A DNA stretch of 52,705 bases. Origin: Salipaludibacillus sp. CUR1. GTDB lineage: Bacteria > Bacillota > Bacilli > Bacillales > Salisediminibacteriaceae. The DNA is taken from positions 1 through 52,705 of the forward strand of contig NZ_JAIWPE010000012.1 in NCBI RefSeq assembly GCF_021028955.1, written 5' to 3'. Below the pieces are notes generated by a model. It searched no databases. It was not told the DNA's origin and was given only the letters and a program-made list of their open reading frames with translations. Position numbers and translations under genes: made by a program. Of the stretch, positions 15,953 to 24,676 are shown piece after piece (within the stretch, counting starts at the first letter, position 1; each line of letters starts with the position of its first letter).

Positions 15953-17167
15953 CTATAAGAGCCAATCATTTTCAAATAAATAAACAGGGTCCAAGTCAAT
16001 AAAAACGTATTGTTCTTTCCCTATTGGGTATGAATACGTACGAATCAGTTCATTGGTTTCAATATCCCGGTATTTATCAGATAACATCCCTGATTTTCGA
16101 TGTTTCATTTGCATAATCTGTGAAAGAAAATAAGTACGCCAGCTCCAGTTTTTCCCCCGGGCACTTTCCTCAGAAACCCATTTGTTTTTCCCGGTTTTTA
16201 CCCAGTTGGCACTTTTCTGGTACCCGTAACTATCACACACGTATGCCCGAAAAGAAGCTTCGTCAGCAGCTTTTCCAATAAACTCAACAAGCTGGTCAAC
16301 CGAGCTGCTCTTCTCTTTTACCGTCTTGCCCATTAGAGAATCCATCCAGCTGACAAATGAAAGCTGACGCTCTAACTTTTTATGGGCTAAATCAATAAAC
16401 GAATGAATCTGGCTTTCCAGTTTCTTTTTTAAAGCATTTTCATCGGGAAAAATTTCGCCAGGCTCATGTAAATAGAACCCTTGCAAGTATCTTCCGCCAT
16501 GCTGCCAGGCGGTCCGGAGCTGATGGGTGTTCTGTATGCCTTTAAAATGCAGCGCAGCTCCAATTTTTCTCGCGAAGAGGGCCAAGGCGCTTAGCACGTC
16601 CCTGTATGTAAAATGATTTGTCGATTCTTTTAAATCTGACAAGTCTATTTTAATAATATTAGGCTCGAGTTTTGAAAAGTTCTCCAGATTTGTATCATTT
16701 GTTTTAATATCATCCAGTGTGACAGTAAAACCGCTGGCTTTCATATACAAAATCATGTGGCTAAGGTCATTGATCTCTTCCATAAAATCATTCACGCGAA
16801 ACTCAAATACAACCTGGTTTTTCTCCAATCCATCTTTGTAAAACTGCTCAAAATTTTCCATCAGTTCTTCAAGACAATGGAGCTGGGCAAGCGTATTAGG
16901 ATCAATATTAAAGAAGAGACGCGGCTTTCCGGGATGGCTTAAAGCGAATTTAACTGCTTGTTTATGAATCTCTTTATCTACTTCCCATTTATATTCCGCT
17001 GGAACTGACCGGTCAAGGAAAAAAGGGCCTAATGATAAACATTCCCCGTTAAGATGAATGCGGCCGAGGACTTCATATCCAATAATACGATATTCTTCAG
17101 AATTTAAAACTGGCTGGTAATGAGGCACAACAGAAGAAATATTCTCAATTACTTCTAGAGGATCCAA
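15953..17167 (-). CDS. ykuI: YkuI-like EAL-domain protein with YkuI_C sensor domain
   Basis: A 404-residue cytoplasmic protein. Residues about 1-245 form an EAL domain and about 250-404 a PAS-like YkuI_C domain. Cyclic-di-GMP phosphodiesterase residues are only partly kept. EVL replaces EAL at 32-34 and the FFNID Asn is present. DDIKTND stands where DDFGTG is usual, and the late Glu of AEGVE is replaced (HFKGIQ). B. subtilis YkuI is described as binding cyclic-di-GMP without clear activity, and the same is likely here. The start is TTG 17167, with GGGGGAGG 5 bases upstream. Confidence 0.9.
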   Translation of the reverse strand: MDPLEVIENISSVVPHYQPVLNSEEYRIIGYEVLGRIHLNGECLSLGPFFLDRSVPAEYKWEVDKEIHKQAVKFALSHPGKPRLFFNIDPNTLAQLHCLEELMENFEQFYKDGLEKNQVVFEFRVNDFMEEINDLSHMILYMKASGFTVTLDDIKTNDTNLENFSKLEPNIIKIDLSDLKESTNHFTYRDVLSALALFARKIGAALHFKGIQNTHQLRTAWQHGGRYLQGFYLHEPGEIFPDENALKKKLESQIHSFIDLAHKKLERQLSFVSWMDSLMGKTVKEKSSSVDQLVEFIGKAADEASFRAYVCDSYGYQKSANWVKTGKNKWVSEESARGKNWSWRTYFLSQIMQMKHRKSGMLSDKYRDIETNELIRTYSYPIGKEQYVFIDLDPVYLFENDWLL

Positions 17168-17236
17168 TGACGCCTCCCCCTTTTGGTTAAATAGTCATTT
17201 TGTTTAATTATATCATGTACAGACAACTTCCGTCAG

Positions 17237-17377
17237 TCACGGCTTATTTTTCCGGAACCATTTTGCTGCAGGCGTCTTCTTCGGGCGCTCAGGGTGAGTC
17301 GGATCATACAGCCAGCCTTTTTTAACCGTCAGCCAGGATAAAACCACAATGATTAATACAATAAGCCATCCATCCAT
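17237..17377 (-). CDS. Small membrane protein, 46 residues
   Basis: ATG 17377 is preceded by GAGGAGGGAGGAC, a very strong ribosome site. The product has one N-terminal helix (DGWLIVLIIVVLSWLTV) followed by a basic, Pro-rich tail (YDPTHPERPKKTPAAKWF). A single-pass protein with the tail in the cytoplasm is the simplest reading. I recognise no family. It lies alone between ykuI and the PHP gene; the ribosome site and codon quality argue that it is real. Confidence 0.65.
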   Translation of the reverse strand: MDGWLIVLIIVVLSWLTVKKGWLYDPTHPERPKKTPAAKWFRKNKP

Positions 17378-17459
17378 GTCCTCCCTCCTCACCCACTAGT
17401 GTGGCCCCTCCGTTTTAAAATAGTACTGGACAATAAAGGATAGTGTATTTCCAGTAAAT

Positions 17460-17503
17460 GGGGGGTCTGACCCCAATGATGACCCCAATGAAGAAATGAC
17501 CCC
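17460..17503. repeat. GGGGTCTGACCCC palindrome with trailing TGACCCC direct repeats
   Basis: GGGGTCTGACCCC (17462-17474) is followed by two more ATGACCCC units within 30 bases. The first 12-base core also occurs at 496-507. No gene covers it. Confidence 0.6.
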
Positions 17504-17518
17504 AGCTTAAATTAGCAA

Positions 17519-17557
17519 AAGAAAAGCGGCAAGATCAAAAAGATCTTAACGCTTTTC
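17519..17557 (-). terminator. Terminator overlapping the end of the PHP gene
   Basis: On the minus strand GAAAAGCG...CGCTTTTC encloses a second stem AAGATC-TTTTT-GATCTT; the downstream arm ends in TTTTC. The upstream arm includes the last codons and stop of the PHP gene. Confidence 0.75.
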
Positions 17558-18409
17558 TTTGTTCTGGAGAAAGGTCAGAAGGTACTCCGCCTCTCCGTAA
17601 GGAAGCTTTGTGATTCCGAGTTTTTCCCCTTCTCTTCCGTAGGCTTCATGATGGAAATCAGAACCTCCTGTTTTAAACACCCGGTGCCCGAGCTTCGCTT
17701 CAGCTTTTTCAGCAAGGGCTGAAAAACGATTGACGGCTTGTTCATCATGGTCTCGATGGTACACTTCAATCCCGTCAAGACCCTCATTGATAAACCAGTC
17801 GAGAATATGATCATCAAGATCATAGTAAATCGGATGAGCGGCAACAGCGATGCCTCCAGCTTCATGAATCAGTTTCACAGCTTCAGGCGGCGTCATTTCT
17901 TTTTCTTTAACAACGTAACACGGTTTCCCATAACCAATATACTGGTCAAAGATGTCACTTACTTTTTCACCATACCCTTTTTTAATTAACGCTTTGGCCA
18001 GATGCGGTCTGGAATAAGTGTGGCCGGTCACTTCAGCTTTAACATCTTCTACAGTCACCTCAAGTCCATAATCCCGGCATTTTCGGACCATCCGTTCCAT
18101 TCGTTCCTCTCTCATTTGCCTGTGAAAAGAGAGTGTTTTCTGAAGATGGGCACTTTCCACGTCAATACCGTAACCGAGAATATCTACACTTTGGCCTTCA
18201 CTCCGTGTTGACAGTTCGATCCCGTTTATCAGCTGTATATTTAATGACTCTGCCGACTTTCTTGCTTTTTCTACTCCTGCGGTCGTGTCATGGTCCGTAA
18301 GGGAAATGAGGCTCAAGCCTGCTTCTGCACACATTTCCATCAGCGTTTCCGCCCCGTAGCCTCCGTCAGAAGCGGTTGAATGCATGTGAAGATCTGCTTT
18401 TCCAACCAT
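17546..18409 (-). CDS. PHP-domain phosphoesterase (RNase AM / nucleoside bisphosphate phosphatase type)
   Basis: A cytoplasmic metal-dependent phosphoesterase of 287 residues. PHP motifs in order: KADLHMHSTASDG (first His pair), LTDHDTTAG, NGIELSTR, SRPHLAKAL, AAHPIYY, EVYHRDH and GGSDFHHEAY. The length and the order match YciV/TrpH-type enzymes, which remove 3' phosphates from nucleoside bisphosphates or trim short RNA 5' ends. The start is taken as ATG 18409, which overlaps the nadE stop (TAATG); a GTG four codons earlier is possible. The tight overlap points to an nadE-PHP operon. Confidence 0.88.
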   Translation of the reverse strand: MVGKADLHMHSTASDGGYGAETLMEMCAEAGLSLISLTDHDTTAGVEKARKSAESLNIQLINGIELSTRSEGQSVDILGYGIDVESAHLQKTLSFHRQMREERMERMVRKCRDYGLEVTVEDVKAEVTGHTYSRPHLAKALIKKGYGEKVSDIFDQYIGYGKPCYVVKEKEMTPPEAVKLIHEAGGIAVAAHPIYYDLDDHILDWFINEGLDGIEVYHRDHDEQAVNRFSALAEKAEAKLGHRVFKTGGSDFHHEAYGREGEKLGITKLPYGEAEYLLTFLQNKEKR

Positions 18410-19239
18410 TAAGACTGCCACCAGTAATCATGGATCGTCACAGGGAGCTGACGTTTATGCTCAGTTGTTTTATACCGGCGCTCCAAATTTTCTTTAACCT
18501 TATCGGACACTTCTTTCCCCTCAAGGTAATCATCAATTTCATCATACGTCAATCCTAACGCTTCTTCATCGGAAAGCAGCGGACGGTCATCTTCCAGATC
18601 TGCTGTTGGAACTTTCGAATATAATATCTCCGGTGCGCCCAATTCTTTAAGGATGGCTTTCCCCTGACGTTTATTTAACCCGAACAATGGGGCAACGTCA
18701 CACGCCCCGTCTCCGAACTTTGTATAAAACCCGGTTACCGCTTCAGCCGCATGGTCCGTACCGGCTACCAGACATCTATAGTGGGCTGCAAGGTCATACT
18801 GCGCTTTCATCCGTTCCCTCGCTTTTGTATTGCCTTTAATAAAATCAGACATGTTTTCATTTGTGGCTTTAGTGAACTGGTCTATTGACCCGTCTACTCC
18901 AGGCTGAATGTCAACAGTGACTCGTTTATAAGGCTGAATAAAGTTCAGAGCTGTCTGGGCATCATCTTCATCCGCCTGAACGCCGTACGGAAGACGGACA
19001 CCGATAAATGTATATTCTGATGTCTTTTCTTCTTTATTTAGCTCTTCCATCGCCAGCTGAATTAATTTACCAAGCAATGAAGAATCCTGGCCGCCTGAAA
19101 TTCCGAGAACGTAGCCTTTCATGCCGGATTTTTTAAGATAAGCTTTTATGAAATCTATGCGTGTTCTAATCTCTTCCTGCACATCAATTTCGGGCTTTAC
19201 TTTTAAAGTTGCGATCACATCCTGCTGAAAATGAAGCAT
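18409..19239 (-). CDS. nadE: NH3-dependent NAD+ synthetase
   Basis: Makes NAD+ from nicotinic acid adenine dinucleotide, ATP and ammonia in the cytoplasm. The P-loop SGGQDSSLLGKL (ATP pyrophosphatase) lies at about 47-58. RLPYGVQADEDDAQ, AGTDHAAEAVTGFYTKFGDG and TADLEDDRP are also present, the last being the family's C-terminal substrate loop. It ends HKRQLPVTIHDYWWQS like B. subtilis NadE (272 residues; 276 here). ATG 19239 is preferred because GGGG lies 9 bases upstream; an ATG three codons earlier directly abuts that ribosome site. No glutaminase domain, so free ammonia is the donor. Confidence 0.95.
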   Translation of the reverse strand: MLHFQQDVIATLKVKPEIDVQEEIRTRIDFIKAYLKKSGMKGYVLGISGGQDSSLLGKLIQLAMEELNKEEKTSEYTFIGVRLPYGVQADEDDAQTALNFIQPYKRVTVDIQPGVDGSIDQFTKATNENMSDFIKGNTKARERMKAQYDLAAHYRCLVAGTDHAAEAVTGFYTKFGDGACDVAPLFGLNKRQGKAILKELGAPEILYSKVPTADLEDDRPLLSDEEALGLTYDEIDDYLEGKEVSDKVKENLERRYKTTEHKRQLPVTIHDYWWQS

Positions 19240-19273
19240 ATTACTCATCCCCTTTATGATAGTTTAGGCAAAT

Positions 19274-19609
19274 TTAGTTTGTAGTACGCTGCTGATTGCC
19301 GGAGCAAAGCTTTTGTTCAAGTTGAACGAGTTTACTTTCCCGGCCTTCTTCTCTTAAAATTCTTTTCTCCCATTCTCCCATGAGATCAAAATGGGGAAAC
19401 GTCTGGCGGTCGTGGATCCATTCCTCTTTCAAACCATACTTCCGGCCCCACTGTATTAATGTTTCCTTATGTGTGCAAGCCGCTTTCGTGACGGTTTTGT
19501 ACTGAGGAAAACGAGGGTCGTACCAAAAATGGGTCAGAAAAGCAATCTGTCCATTTGCCGCCTTGGTTTTCCATTTCACAAGCTCCTGCCTTGTCACTCC
19601 AAATGCCAT
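19274..19609 (-). CDS. yneQ: YneQ-like conserved protein
   Basis: A 111-residue cytoplasmic protein starting MAFGVTRQELVKWKT, with FLTHFWYDPRFPQYKTVTKA and WIHDRQTFPHFDLMGEWEKRI. I recognise this as the Bacillus YneQ type, and the nearby tlp and yneP, which flank yneQ in B. subtilis, support it. Function is unknown; the conserved His, Trp and Cys residues could bind a metal or nucleic acid but that is a guess. The ribosome site AAAGGAG precedes ATG 19609. Confidence 0.8.
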   Translation of the reverse strand: MAFGVTRQELVKWKTKAANGQIAFLTHFWYDPRFPQYKTVTKAACTHKETLIQWGRKYGLKEEWIHDRQTFPHFDLMGEWEKRILREEGRESKLVQLEQKLCSGNQQRTTN

Positions 19610-19737
19610 AGCTGAACTCCTTTCACAAGTCTATTAAATAATAGAATAAAGACGGATTCAAGAGACAGCGGCCGTTTTGTTAAGTAATATAACATTGTTT
19701 TCCCTTCTTCAAATCTTTTAACACGTATAATTCTGTA

Positions 19738-19775
19738 AAAAAACAGCCCAAAGGCACTCTGCCATGCCTTCAGGC
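19738..19775 (-). terminator. Terminator of tlp
   Basis: On the minus strand AGCC-TG-AAGGCA pairs with TGCCTT-TG-GGCT across an 8-base loop, then GTTTTTTT. It lies 15 bases after the tlp stop. Confidence 0.8.
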
Positions 19776-19790
19776 TTTAAGTCACTTAAG

Positions 19791-20021
19791 TTATTCTATA
19801 CGGCCTTGTTCACGGTCGCCTTTCTCTTCGGCGATTTCATTTTTGAATGCTTCAATACTCTGTCCCCGGCGGTTATTTTTGGCTTTGACTGCCTGTCTGT
19901 CTTCCCGGGTTAAAGAATCATTCTCCAGCGTTTCCTCTGCCTCTCTTATATTTTCTTCAGTGTGCTCCACCATCGACTGTAAACGTTCCACGTTATTAGA
20001 CCGATCATCCCGCTTAGCCAT
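19791..20021 (-). CDS. tlp: Small acid-soluble spore protein Tlp
   Basis: A 76-residue spore-core protein of the Tlp family. It is highly charged and helical, with DDRSNNVERLQSMVEHTEENI, read by its key block DDRSxNVExLQxMVxxTxENIxEAEE, and NNRRGQSIEAFKNEI. It matches B. subtilis Tlp in length and pattern. ATG 20021 is chosen, with GGAAGGG 8 bases upstream; an earlier ATG three codons up is less well spaced. Expected expression is late in the forespore under sigma-G; I did not assign the promoter. It is flanked by yneP and yneQ, as in B. subtilis but in a different order. Confidence 0.9.
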   Translation of the reverse strand: MAKRDDRSNNVERLQSMVEHTEENIREAEETLENDSLTREDRQAVKAKNNRRGQSIEAFKNEIAEEKGDREQGRIE

Positions 20022-20112
20022 TTTATACACCCTTCCTTGAATAATGATTCAAGGTTAGTGTGTGCGGCTACCGGTAAAACATTCACCAGCTCAGCCGGGT
20101 TTAACAGTTAAT

Positions 20113-20529
20113 TTACTTTTTATTTTTCTCATAAGCCTCATGCCAGTCAGGAAATTTTTTCTTAATGGCAACAGGGCGGAATGTCCTGGCATCCACGCAA
20201 ACATGCTCACTAGTCCCCTCGACGCAAAGCTCTCCCTCCCTGTTCTCAATTCTGTAACCGTATGTAACCCGCAAGCCGTTATACTGCTCAATCCACGTGC
20301 TCACAGTCACATCTTCTCCGTATTTTGCCGGGTACAGGTAGTTCAGGTTAATATTTGTCACAGGCGACACAACGCCCCGTTCTTCCATATCCGCGTATTT
20401 AAAGCCCAGATCTTCAATTAATTTTGTTCTTCCAATTTCACACCATACCACATAGTTGGCGTGATAAACCACGCCCATTTGATCCGTTTCTCCATAGCGT
20501 ACAGTAACTTTTGTCGTATTTGTCAGCAA
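20113..20529 (-). CDS. yneP: Acyl-CoA thioesterase, 4HBT (YbgC/YneP) family
   Basis: A hot-dog-fold thioesterase of 138 residues, probably cytoplasmic and tetrameric. The signature RYGETDQMGVVYHANYVVWCEIGR, quoted by key residues YxETDxMGVVYHANYxxW, contains the catalytic Asp. The rest shows the usual hot-dog strands (VSPVTNINLNYLYPAKYGED). The natural acyl substrate is unknown. The start is TTG 20529, 11 bases after AGGAGG. The gene lies 17 bases after the AAA+ ATPase on the same strand, and a short shared transcript is possible. Confidence 0.87.
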   Translation of the reverse strand: MLTNTTKVTVRYGETDQMGVVYHANYVVWCEIGRTKLIEDLGFKYADMEERGVVSPVTNINLNYLYPAKYGEDVTVSTWIEQYNGLRVTYGYRIENREGELCVEGTSEHVCVDARTFRPVAIKKKFPDWHEAYEKNKK

Positions 20530-20546
20530 TTGAAAGGTCCCCTCCT

Positions 20547-22856
20547 TCAGTTCATAAGCGGAAAATCCTTTAATATTAATTTTGAAAGGCCGCCTTCATT
20601 ATCTTCTGTATACACAAGGCGGTATGCCTGACGCTGGATGGCTTCTTCTGCCTGGTCTTTCATCGCACGGGCGTTTCCTTCCGGCGGATTTTCCTTAATT
20701 TTATTTTCTAATGCCTGGCTCGTGTCTTCATCTATGTCATAGCCAAACTTATTGACATAGAAGTGCAGGATCTCGGTTAATTCAACGGGTGTATAGGAAG
20801 AAAATTCGATCGTTTTTTTGAATCTCGAAGACAGACCAGGGTTGCTTGATAAAAGCTGATCCATTTTTCCTGAATAACCAGCCAGGATAACAACCAGGTT
20901 TTCTCCGTGTTTCGTCATCTCCTCTACAAGCGTATCAACTGCTTCTCTTCCAAAATCCTGTCCGCTATGGGCCAAAAGCGAGTATGCTTCATCTATAAAC
21001 AGTACGCCGCCCAATGCTTCGCGTATCTTTTTCTTTGTTTTCGCCGCCGTTTGCCCCACATACCCCGCGACAAGATCACTTCTTCCGGCAATTACCACAT
21101 GGCCGCGTTTTAATAAACCCAATTCATGGAGGATCTGGCTGTAGATATGTGCAACAGTCGTTTTCCCAGTGCCCGGCGGCCCGCTAAATACGGCATGAAG
21201 CTGGACAGGCACTGAAGGCAGCCCTTTCTCTTCCCGTTCTTTTTGAATTTTCACAAATGATGATAACTGCTTCACTTGCTCTTTTACATTTTTCAGGCCA
21301 ACGAGATCAGTCAGTCTATCCTCTCCTGACCGCTTTTCTGCCGTTGCCTCTTCATTTTTCCGTTTAAAGGCTTCTTCGTCCAGTATAGTAAAACTTTCTT
21401 TCGTGTAGTTCTTATCCCTTGCAACTGCCGCGCCCTTTTGAAAAATAGCATCCAGAACAATATTTTTGACTGCTCTGGCATTCCCGAAATTTTCATCTAC
21501 TTTTTCTTTATCAATTCTTTTTTCAAGCTCTTTTAAGGCTGATTCAGTTAATGAAAAGTCGTTATCAAGAGCTACGTACTCAGCGATTTCCATAAGCTCG
21601 TCCATAGAAAAATCAGGCAGGTGGATATGATTCGTTTCAGGAAACCGGCTTCTCAGACCAGGGTTGCTCCATAAAAAATTTCTCATTTCTTCAGGATATC
21701 CTGCAAGGATCACGGCGAATTTGCCGGCGTAATCCCCGCTTGTCATGGCAGAGACAAGCGTATCCACTGCCGTCTGGCCGTAATCGGCTGCACTTGCGCC
21801 ATCCCGCTTCAGACTGTAAGCTTCATCAATAAACAGTACACCTCCGGCAGCTTCCTGTATCACTCCCATAGTTTTTTCTTCTGTCTGGCCTACGTAAGCT
21901 CCGACAAGGTGTGACCGATCGACTTCCACAACGTTTTCACGCGGCAGGACTCCCAGCTGGTGATATATCTTAGCAAGCAAACGGGCAATTGACGTTTTTC
22001 CTGTCCCTGGATTGCCAGTAAGAATCATATTTAAATTTCTTTCATTTTCAAAATGATACCCTTCCCGCTGACGCTCTTTCTCGTATTCAAGATAATAATA
22101 ATACGATTCTACTTTCCTTTTAACTTCTTCAATCCCAATCATTCTGTTCAATTCGTCCAGAGGGGTCGTTTCAGCTGCAGATGCCTCTTCTCTCCAGGAC
22201 TCCCATTTTAAAAGCGCTTTTTGCAGCTTGTTTACAGCAGCATCCATCTTTTCCTTTTTCTCTTTTGAGGAATAAATGCCGCTGATCGTTTCCCTGTATG
22301 CTTTTGATGTCTCCAGCAGCTCGTCAAAAATGGCACCCAGCTCATTCAGCAATTGAAGGCCTTGCTGAAGTTCATCCTTCTTTTGAGTATTGACTGCATG
22401 GTTAAGAGAGGACTGGACCTTGCCCTGCCTGGCTGTTAACTCCTGGTACCAAGCTTTTGCCTGATGAACCATCATCAGCAGTTTGTCAATTTTGTTCTTT
22501 TTCCCTTGGCTGTGATCTGTTTCTCTAATTTTAGGAAGCTCTTCCTGAAACCACGGCTCATTCATTGAATCGAGAGCAACATCAATAATCACTTCTGCTG
22601 CATACAGAGAAGATGGCGCTTCTTCCAGCGCACTTGTCAGCCATTGGTCGATTCGGACGTCCCATTCTTTTTTACGTTCATAACGGACGGCAGCTACCAT
22701 GGCTTTAAGTTCTCCGGTATATTCCCCGCACTCTTTATCAGAACACTGATCCAGCAAACGAACCAGGTTGCCTTCATTTAACTGATAATAAGGCTTCTTC
22801 TTCCATTTCTCTATTATTTCTGCTAATTCCTGCTGAGATTCGACAGATTCACTCAT
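20547..22856 (-). CDS. Tandem AAA+ ATPase, SpoVK/CbbX-like
   Basis: A 769-residue cytoplasmic ATPase with two CbbX-type AAA+ modules. Residues 1-230 are helical and carry no motif I know. Module 1 (about 235-500) has Walker A GNPGTGKTS at about 281, Walker B GGVLFIDEAYSL and NPGLRSRF with the arginine finger. Module 2 (about 510-760) has GPPGTGKTT at about 559, GGVLFIDEAYSL and NPGLSSRF. Both modules look active. B. subtilis SpoVK has one module (322 residues), so this is a longer architecture. ATG 22856 has GGGAGG 7 bases upstream, within the end of the preceding transporter gene, so the two are coupled. Confidence 0.88.
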   Translation of the reverse strand: MSESVESQQELAEIIEKWKKKPYYQLNEGNLVRLLDQCSDKECGEYTGELKAMVAAVRYERKKEWDVRIDQWLTSALEEAPSSLYAAEVIIDVALDSMNEPWFQEELPKIRETDHSQGKKNKIDKLLMMVHQAKAWYQELTARQGKVQSSLNHAVNTQKKDELQQGLQLLNELGAIFDELLETSKAYRETISGIYSSKEKKEKMDAAVNKLQKALLKWESWREEASAAETTPLDELNRMIGIEEVKRKVESYYYYLEYEKERQREGYHFENERNLNMILTGNPGTGKTSIARLLAKIYHQLGVLPRENVVEVDRSHLVGAYVGQTEEKTMGVIQEAAGGVLFIDEAYSLKRDGASAADYGQTAVDTLVSAMTSGDYAGKFAVILAGYPEEMRNFLWSNPGLRSRFPETNHIHLPDFSMDELMEIAEYVALDNDFSLTESALKELEKRIDKEKVDENFGNARAVKNIVLDAIFQKGAAVARDKNYTKESFTILDEEAFKRKNEEATAEKRSGEDRLTDLVGLKNVKEQVKQLSSFVKIQKEREEKGLPSVPVQLHAVFSGPPGTGKTTVAHIYSQILHELGLLKRGHVVIAGRSDLVAGYVGQTAAKTKKKIREALGGVLFIDEAYSLLAHSGQDFGREAVDTLVEEMTKHGENLVVILAGYSGKMDQLLSSNPGLSSRFKKTIEFSSYTPVELTEILHFYVNKFGYDIDEDTSQALENKIKENPPEGNARAMKDQAEEAIQRQAYRLVYTEDNEGGLSKLILKDFPLMN

Positions 22857-22861
22857 TTCGC

Positions 22862-23833
22862 TCACCTCCCAGCGGACACTTTCACGCTGTCCGTTGTTTC
22901 CGATTTTGCTGAATTTCCCTTTTTTCCCTGGCTATTTCTTCGCGTTCCGACTGTTACCCCTGTCAGAACTAACAAAGCCCCGGCCATATGTACATACAGG
23001 AATGGCTCTCCTAATAATAGCATAGCTAATATAACCGCAGACAAGGGCATTAAATTGATAAAAATCGATGCTTTAGCAGCACCTATCATTTTTATACCCT
23101 GATAATACATAATAAAGCTTGCCACTGACACGATGACACTCATGTGAAGAATCGAACCCCAGGTTAACAAGCTGGCGTTCTGAAGCTGTGCAGGAGAAGT
23201 GTCCATAAAAGCAAAAGGGAAAAGCATGAGGGTTCCTACACCTACAGCATAAGTGGTACTCGTAATCGCGCTGTATTTCTGGAGGGCTACTTTTCCTAAC
23301 ACACTGTACAACGCCCAGCACACGACGGCAAGGAGAAGAATCAGGTCAATTGGCGCCAGTCCGGCTTCTGCCAACTGGCGGACATTACCTTCAGTTATAA
23401 TTATAAATGCACCTGATAAAGCAAGAATGAGGCCAATAACATTTTTCCCCGTGATTTTTTCTTTAAGAAAAAGACCTGAAAGTACAGCTATCAAAACAGG
23501 GTTTGAAGCTATAAACAAAGAACTCTTTACGATTGGGGCATCGCGGGCAGCGATAAAAAATGCAATATTGTATAAAGCAATGCCGGTGAGACCCAGAAGG
23601 CATACGAGGAACCATTCCTTTCCCTTAGGACGCCTCCCGCCTTTATCCATCCATAACATTAAAGGAATTAATAGCAGAGTTGCAAAGAAAAAACGAAAGA
23701 AGGCTACTGCGGACGGGCTCAGATCCTGAGTCGCAAAGTTTCCGGCAATAAACGCACTTCCCCAGCTGCTTGTCGCAAATGCAAGCATGATATACACGAT
23801 CCATGGTTTACGCTCCAATAAATCAGTCTTCAT
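22862..23833 (-). CDS. DMT-superfamily permease (EamA family)
   Basis: A ten-helix membrane transporter of 323 residues with two EamA repeats (about 15-145 and 165-300). Typical motifs are SSWGSAFIAGNFA, FFRFFFATLLLIPL, SNPVLIAVLSGLFLKEKITG and MPLSAVILAMLLLGEP. The C-terminal 25 residues are basic and Ser/Lys-rich. Such proteins export metabolites or amino acids; the substrate is not known. AGGAGC precedes ATG 23833. Its final codons supply the ribosome site of the AAA+ gene. Confidence 0.9.
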   Translation of the reverse strand: MKTDLLERKPWIVYIMLAFATSSWGSAFIAGNFATQDLSPSAVAFFRFFFATLLLIPLMLWMDKGGRRPKGKEWFLVCLLGLTGIALYNIAFFIAARDAPIVKSSLFIASNPVLIAVLSGLFLKEKITGKNVIGLILALSGAFIIITEGNVRQLAEAGLAPIDLILLLAVVCWALYSVLGKVALQKYSAITSTTYAVGVGTLMLFPFAFMDTSPAQLQNASLLTWGSILHMSVIVSVASFIMYYQGIKMIGAAKASIFINLMPLSAVILAMLLLGEPFLYVHMAGALLVLTGVTVGTRRNSQGKKGNSAKSETTDSVKVSAGR

Positions 23834-23972
23834 ACATAAGCTCCTTATAAAAACAATTGTTTAGTTACTCGAAATAATTATATCATACGCTAACCGGATG
23901 CATTTATTTCAACTTAATTAGCATTCATGTATAATAACTATGTTCCCATCAGTCTGCCAAAGGAGTCGTAAC

Positions 23973-24614
23973 ATGTACCGTAAACTTTTCATTATATTAA
24001 TTAGTGCTGTCATTATAATTAGTCTTTTGTTATATCATGAATCACTTGTAAATTGGATTCGGAGCAACGAGCAGGACCACATCATTCTTACAACTGTTAT
24101 TGCTACACTTATGTCGCTCTTCCCTGTCATCCCTTATCCGCTCGTAGGCGGAGTGATTGGTGCGGCTTACGGTCCTGTTACCGGCGCGCTCGTTATCTGG
24201 ACAGGCTCAACGCTTGCCTCAATTATCTTTTTTTTAATGGTCCGGTACGGCGGTTTTCACCGTTTAGGAACAAAACTGCTTTTAAAATATACAGCTACGA
24301 AAAAGCTTACTTTACTGTTTGAACGGAACGCTTTTATGTCTATTACCATTCTTAGAATGATCCCGGTCATCCCGTCCATCATCATTAACGCCTATACGGC
24401 TTTAAGCAGAGTGAAGTTTCTGCTGTACGCTATTGCTTCGGGGCTTGGAAAAATTCCATCTATGGCACTGTTTGCTTTACTTGGCCATACAATTGTAACT
24501 AACCCTGTTGAACTCTTATACATGATTGCGATTTACGGAGTATTCCTCGGTATCGTCTATACACTGTATAAACTGTGGTTACGAAAAGTTGAACAGCAAT
24601 CAGCTGTACATTAA
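23973..24614 (+). CDS. TVP38/TMEM64 family membrane protein (second copy)
   Basis: A 213-residue polytopic protein with the VTT core: [31 protein letters not shown] and [22 protein letters not shown], which holds the R-x-x-P-x-x-P motif. One helix precedes the core and two follow. Its sequence is clearly different from the copy at 12401, so the two are old paralogues. ATG 23973 is chosen, with AAAGGAG 9 bases upstream; an earlier in-frame ATG at 23940 lacks a ribosome site. A TATAAT lies at about 23932. The gene has its own terminator. Confidence 0.85.
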   Translation: MYRKLFIILISAVIIISLLLYHESLVNWIRSNEQDHIILTTVIATLMSLFPVIPYPLVGGVIGAAYGPVTGALVIWTGSTLASIIFFLMVRYGGFHRLGTKLLLKYTATKKLTLLFERNAFMSITILRMIPVIPSIIINAYTALSRVKFLLYAIASGLGKIPSMALFALLGHTIVTNPVELLYMIAIYGVFLGIVYTLYKLWLRKVEQQSAVH

Positions 24615-24638
24615 GTCCAGCTTTGAGAATAACTTGAT

Positions 24639-24675
24639 AAAAGCATTCCCTGCGTTAAGCAGAGAATGCTTTTTT
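24639..24675. terminator. Bidirectional terminator
   Basis: AAAAGCATTC/GAATGCTTTT with an inner CTGC/GCAG stem, followed by T on the plus strand and by TTTTATC on the minus strand. It separates the convergent TVP38 and VanZ genes. Confidence 0.88.
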
Positions 24676-24676
24676 A

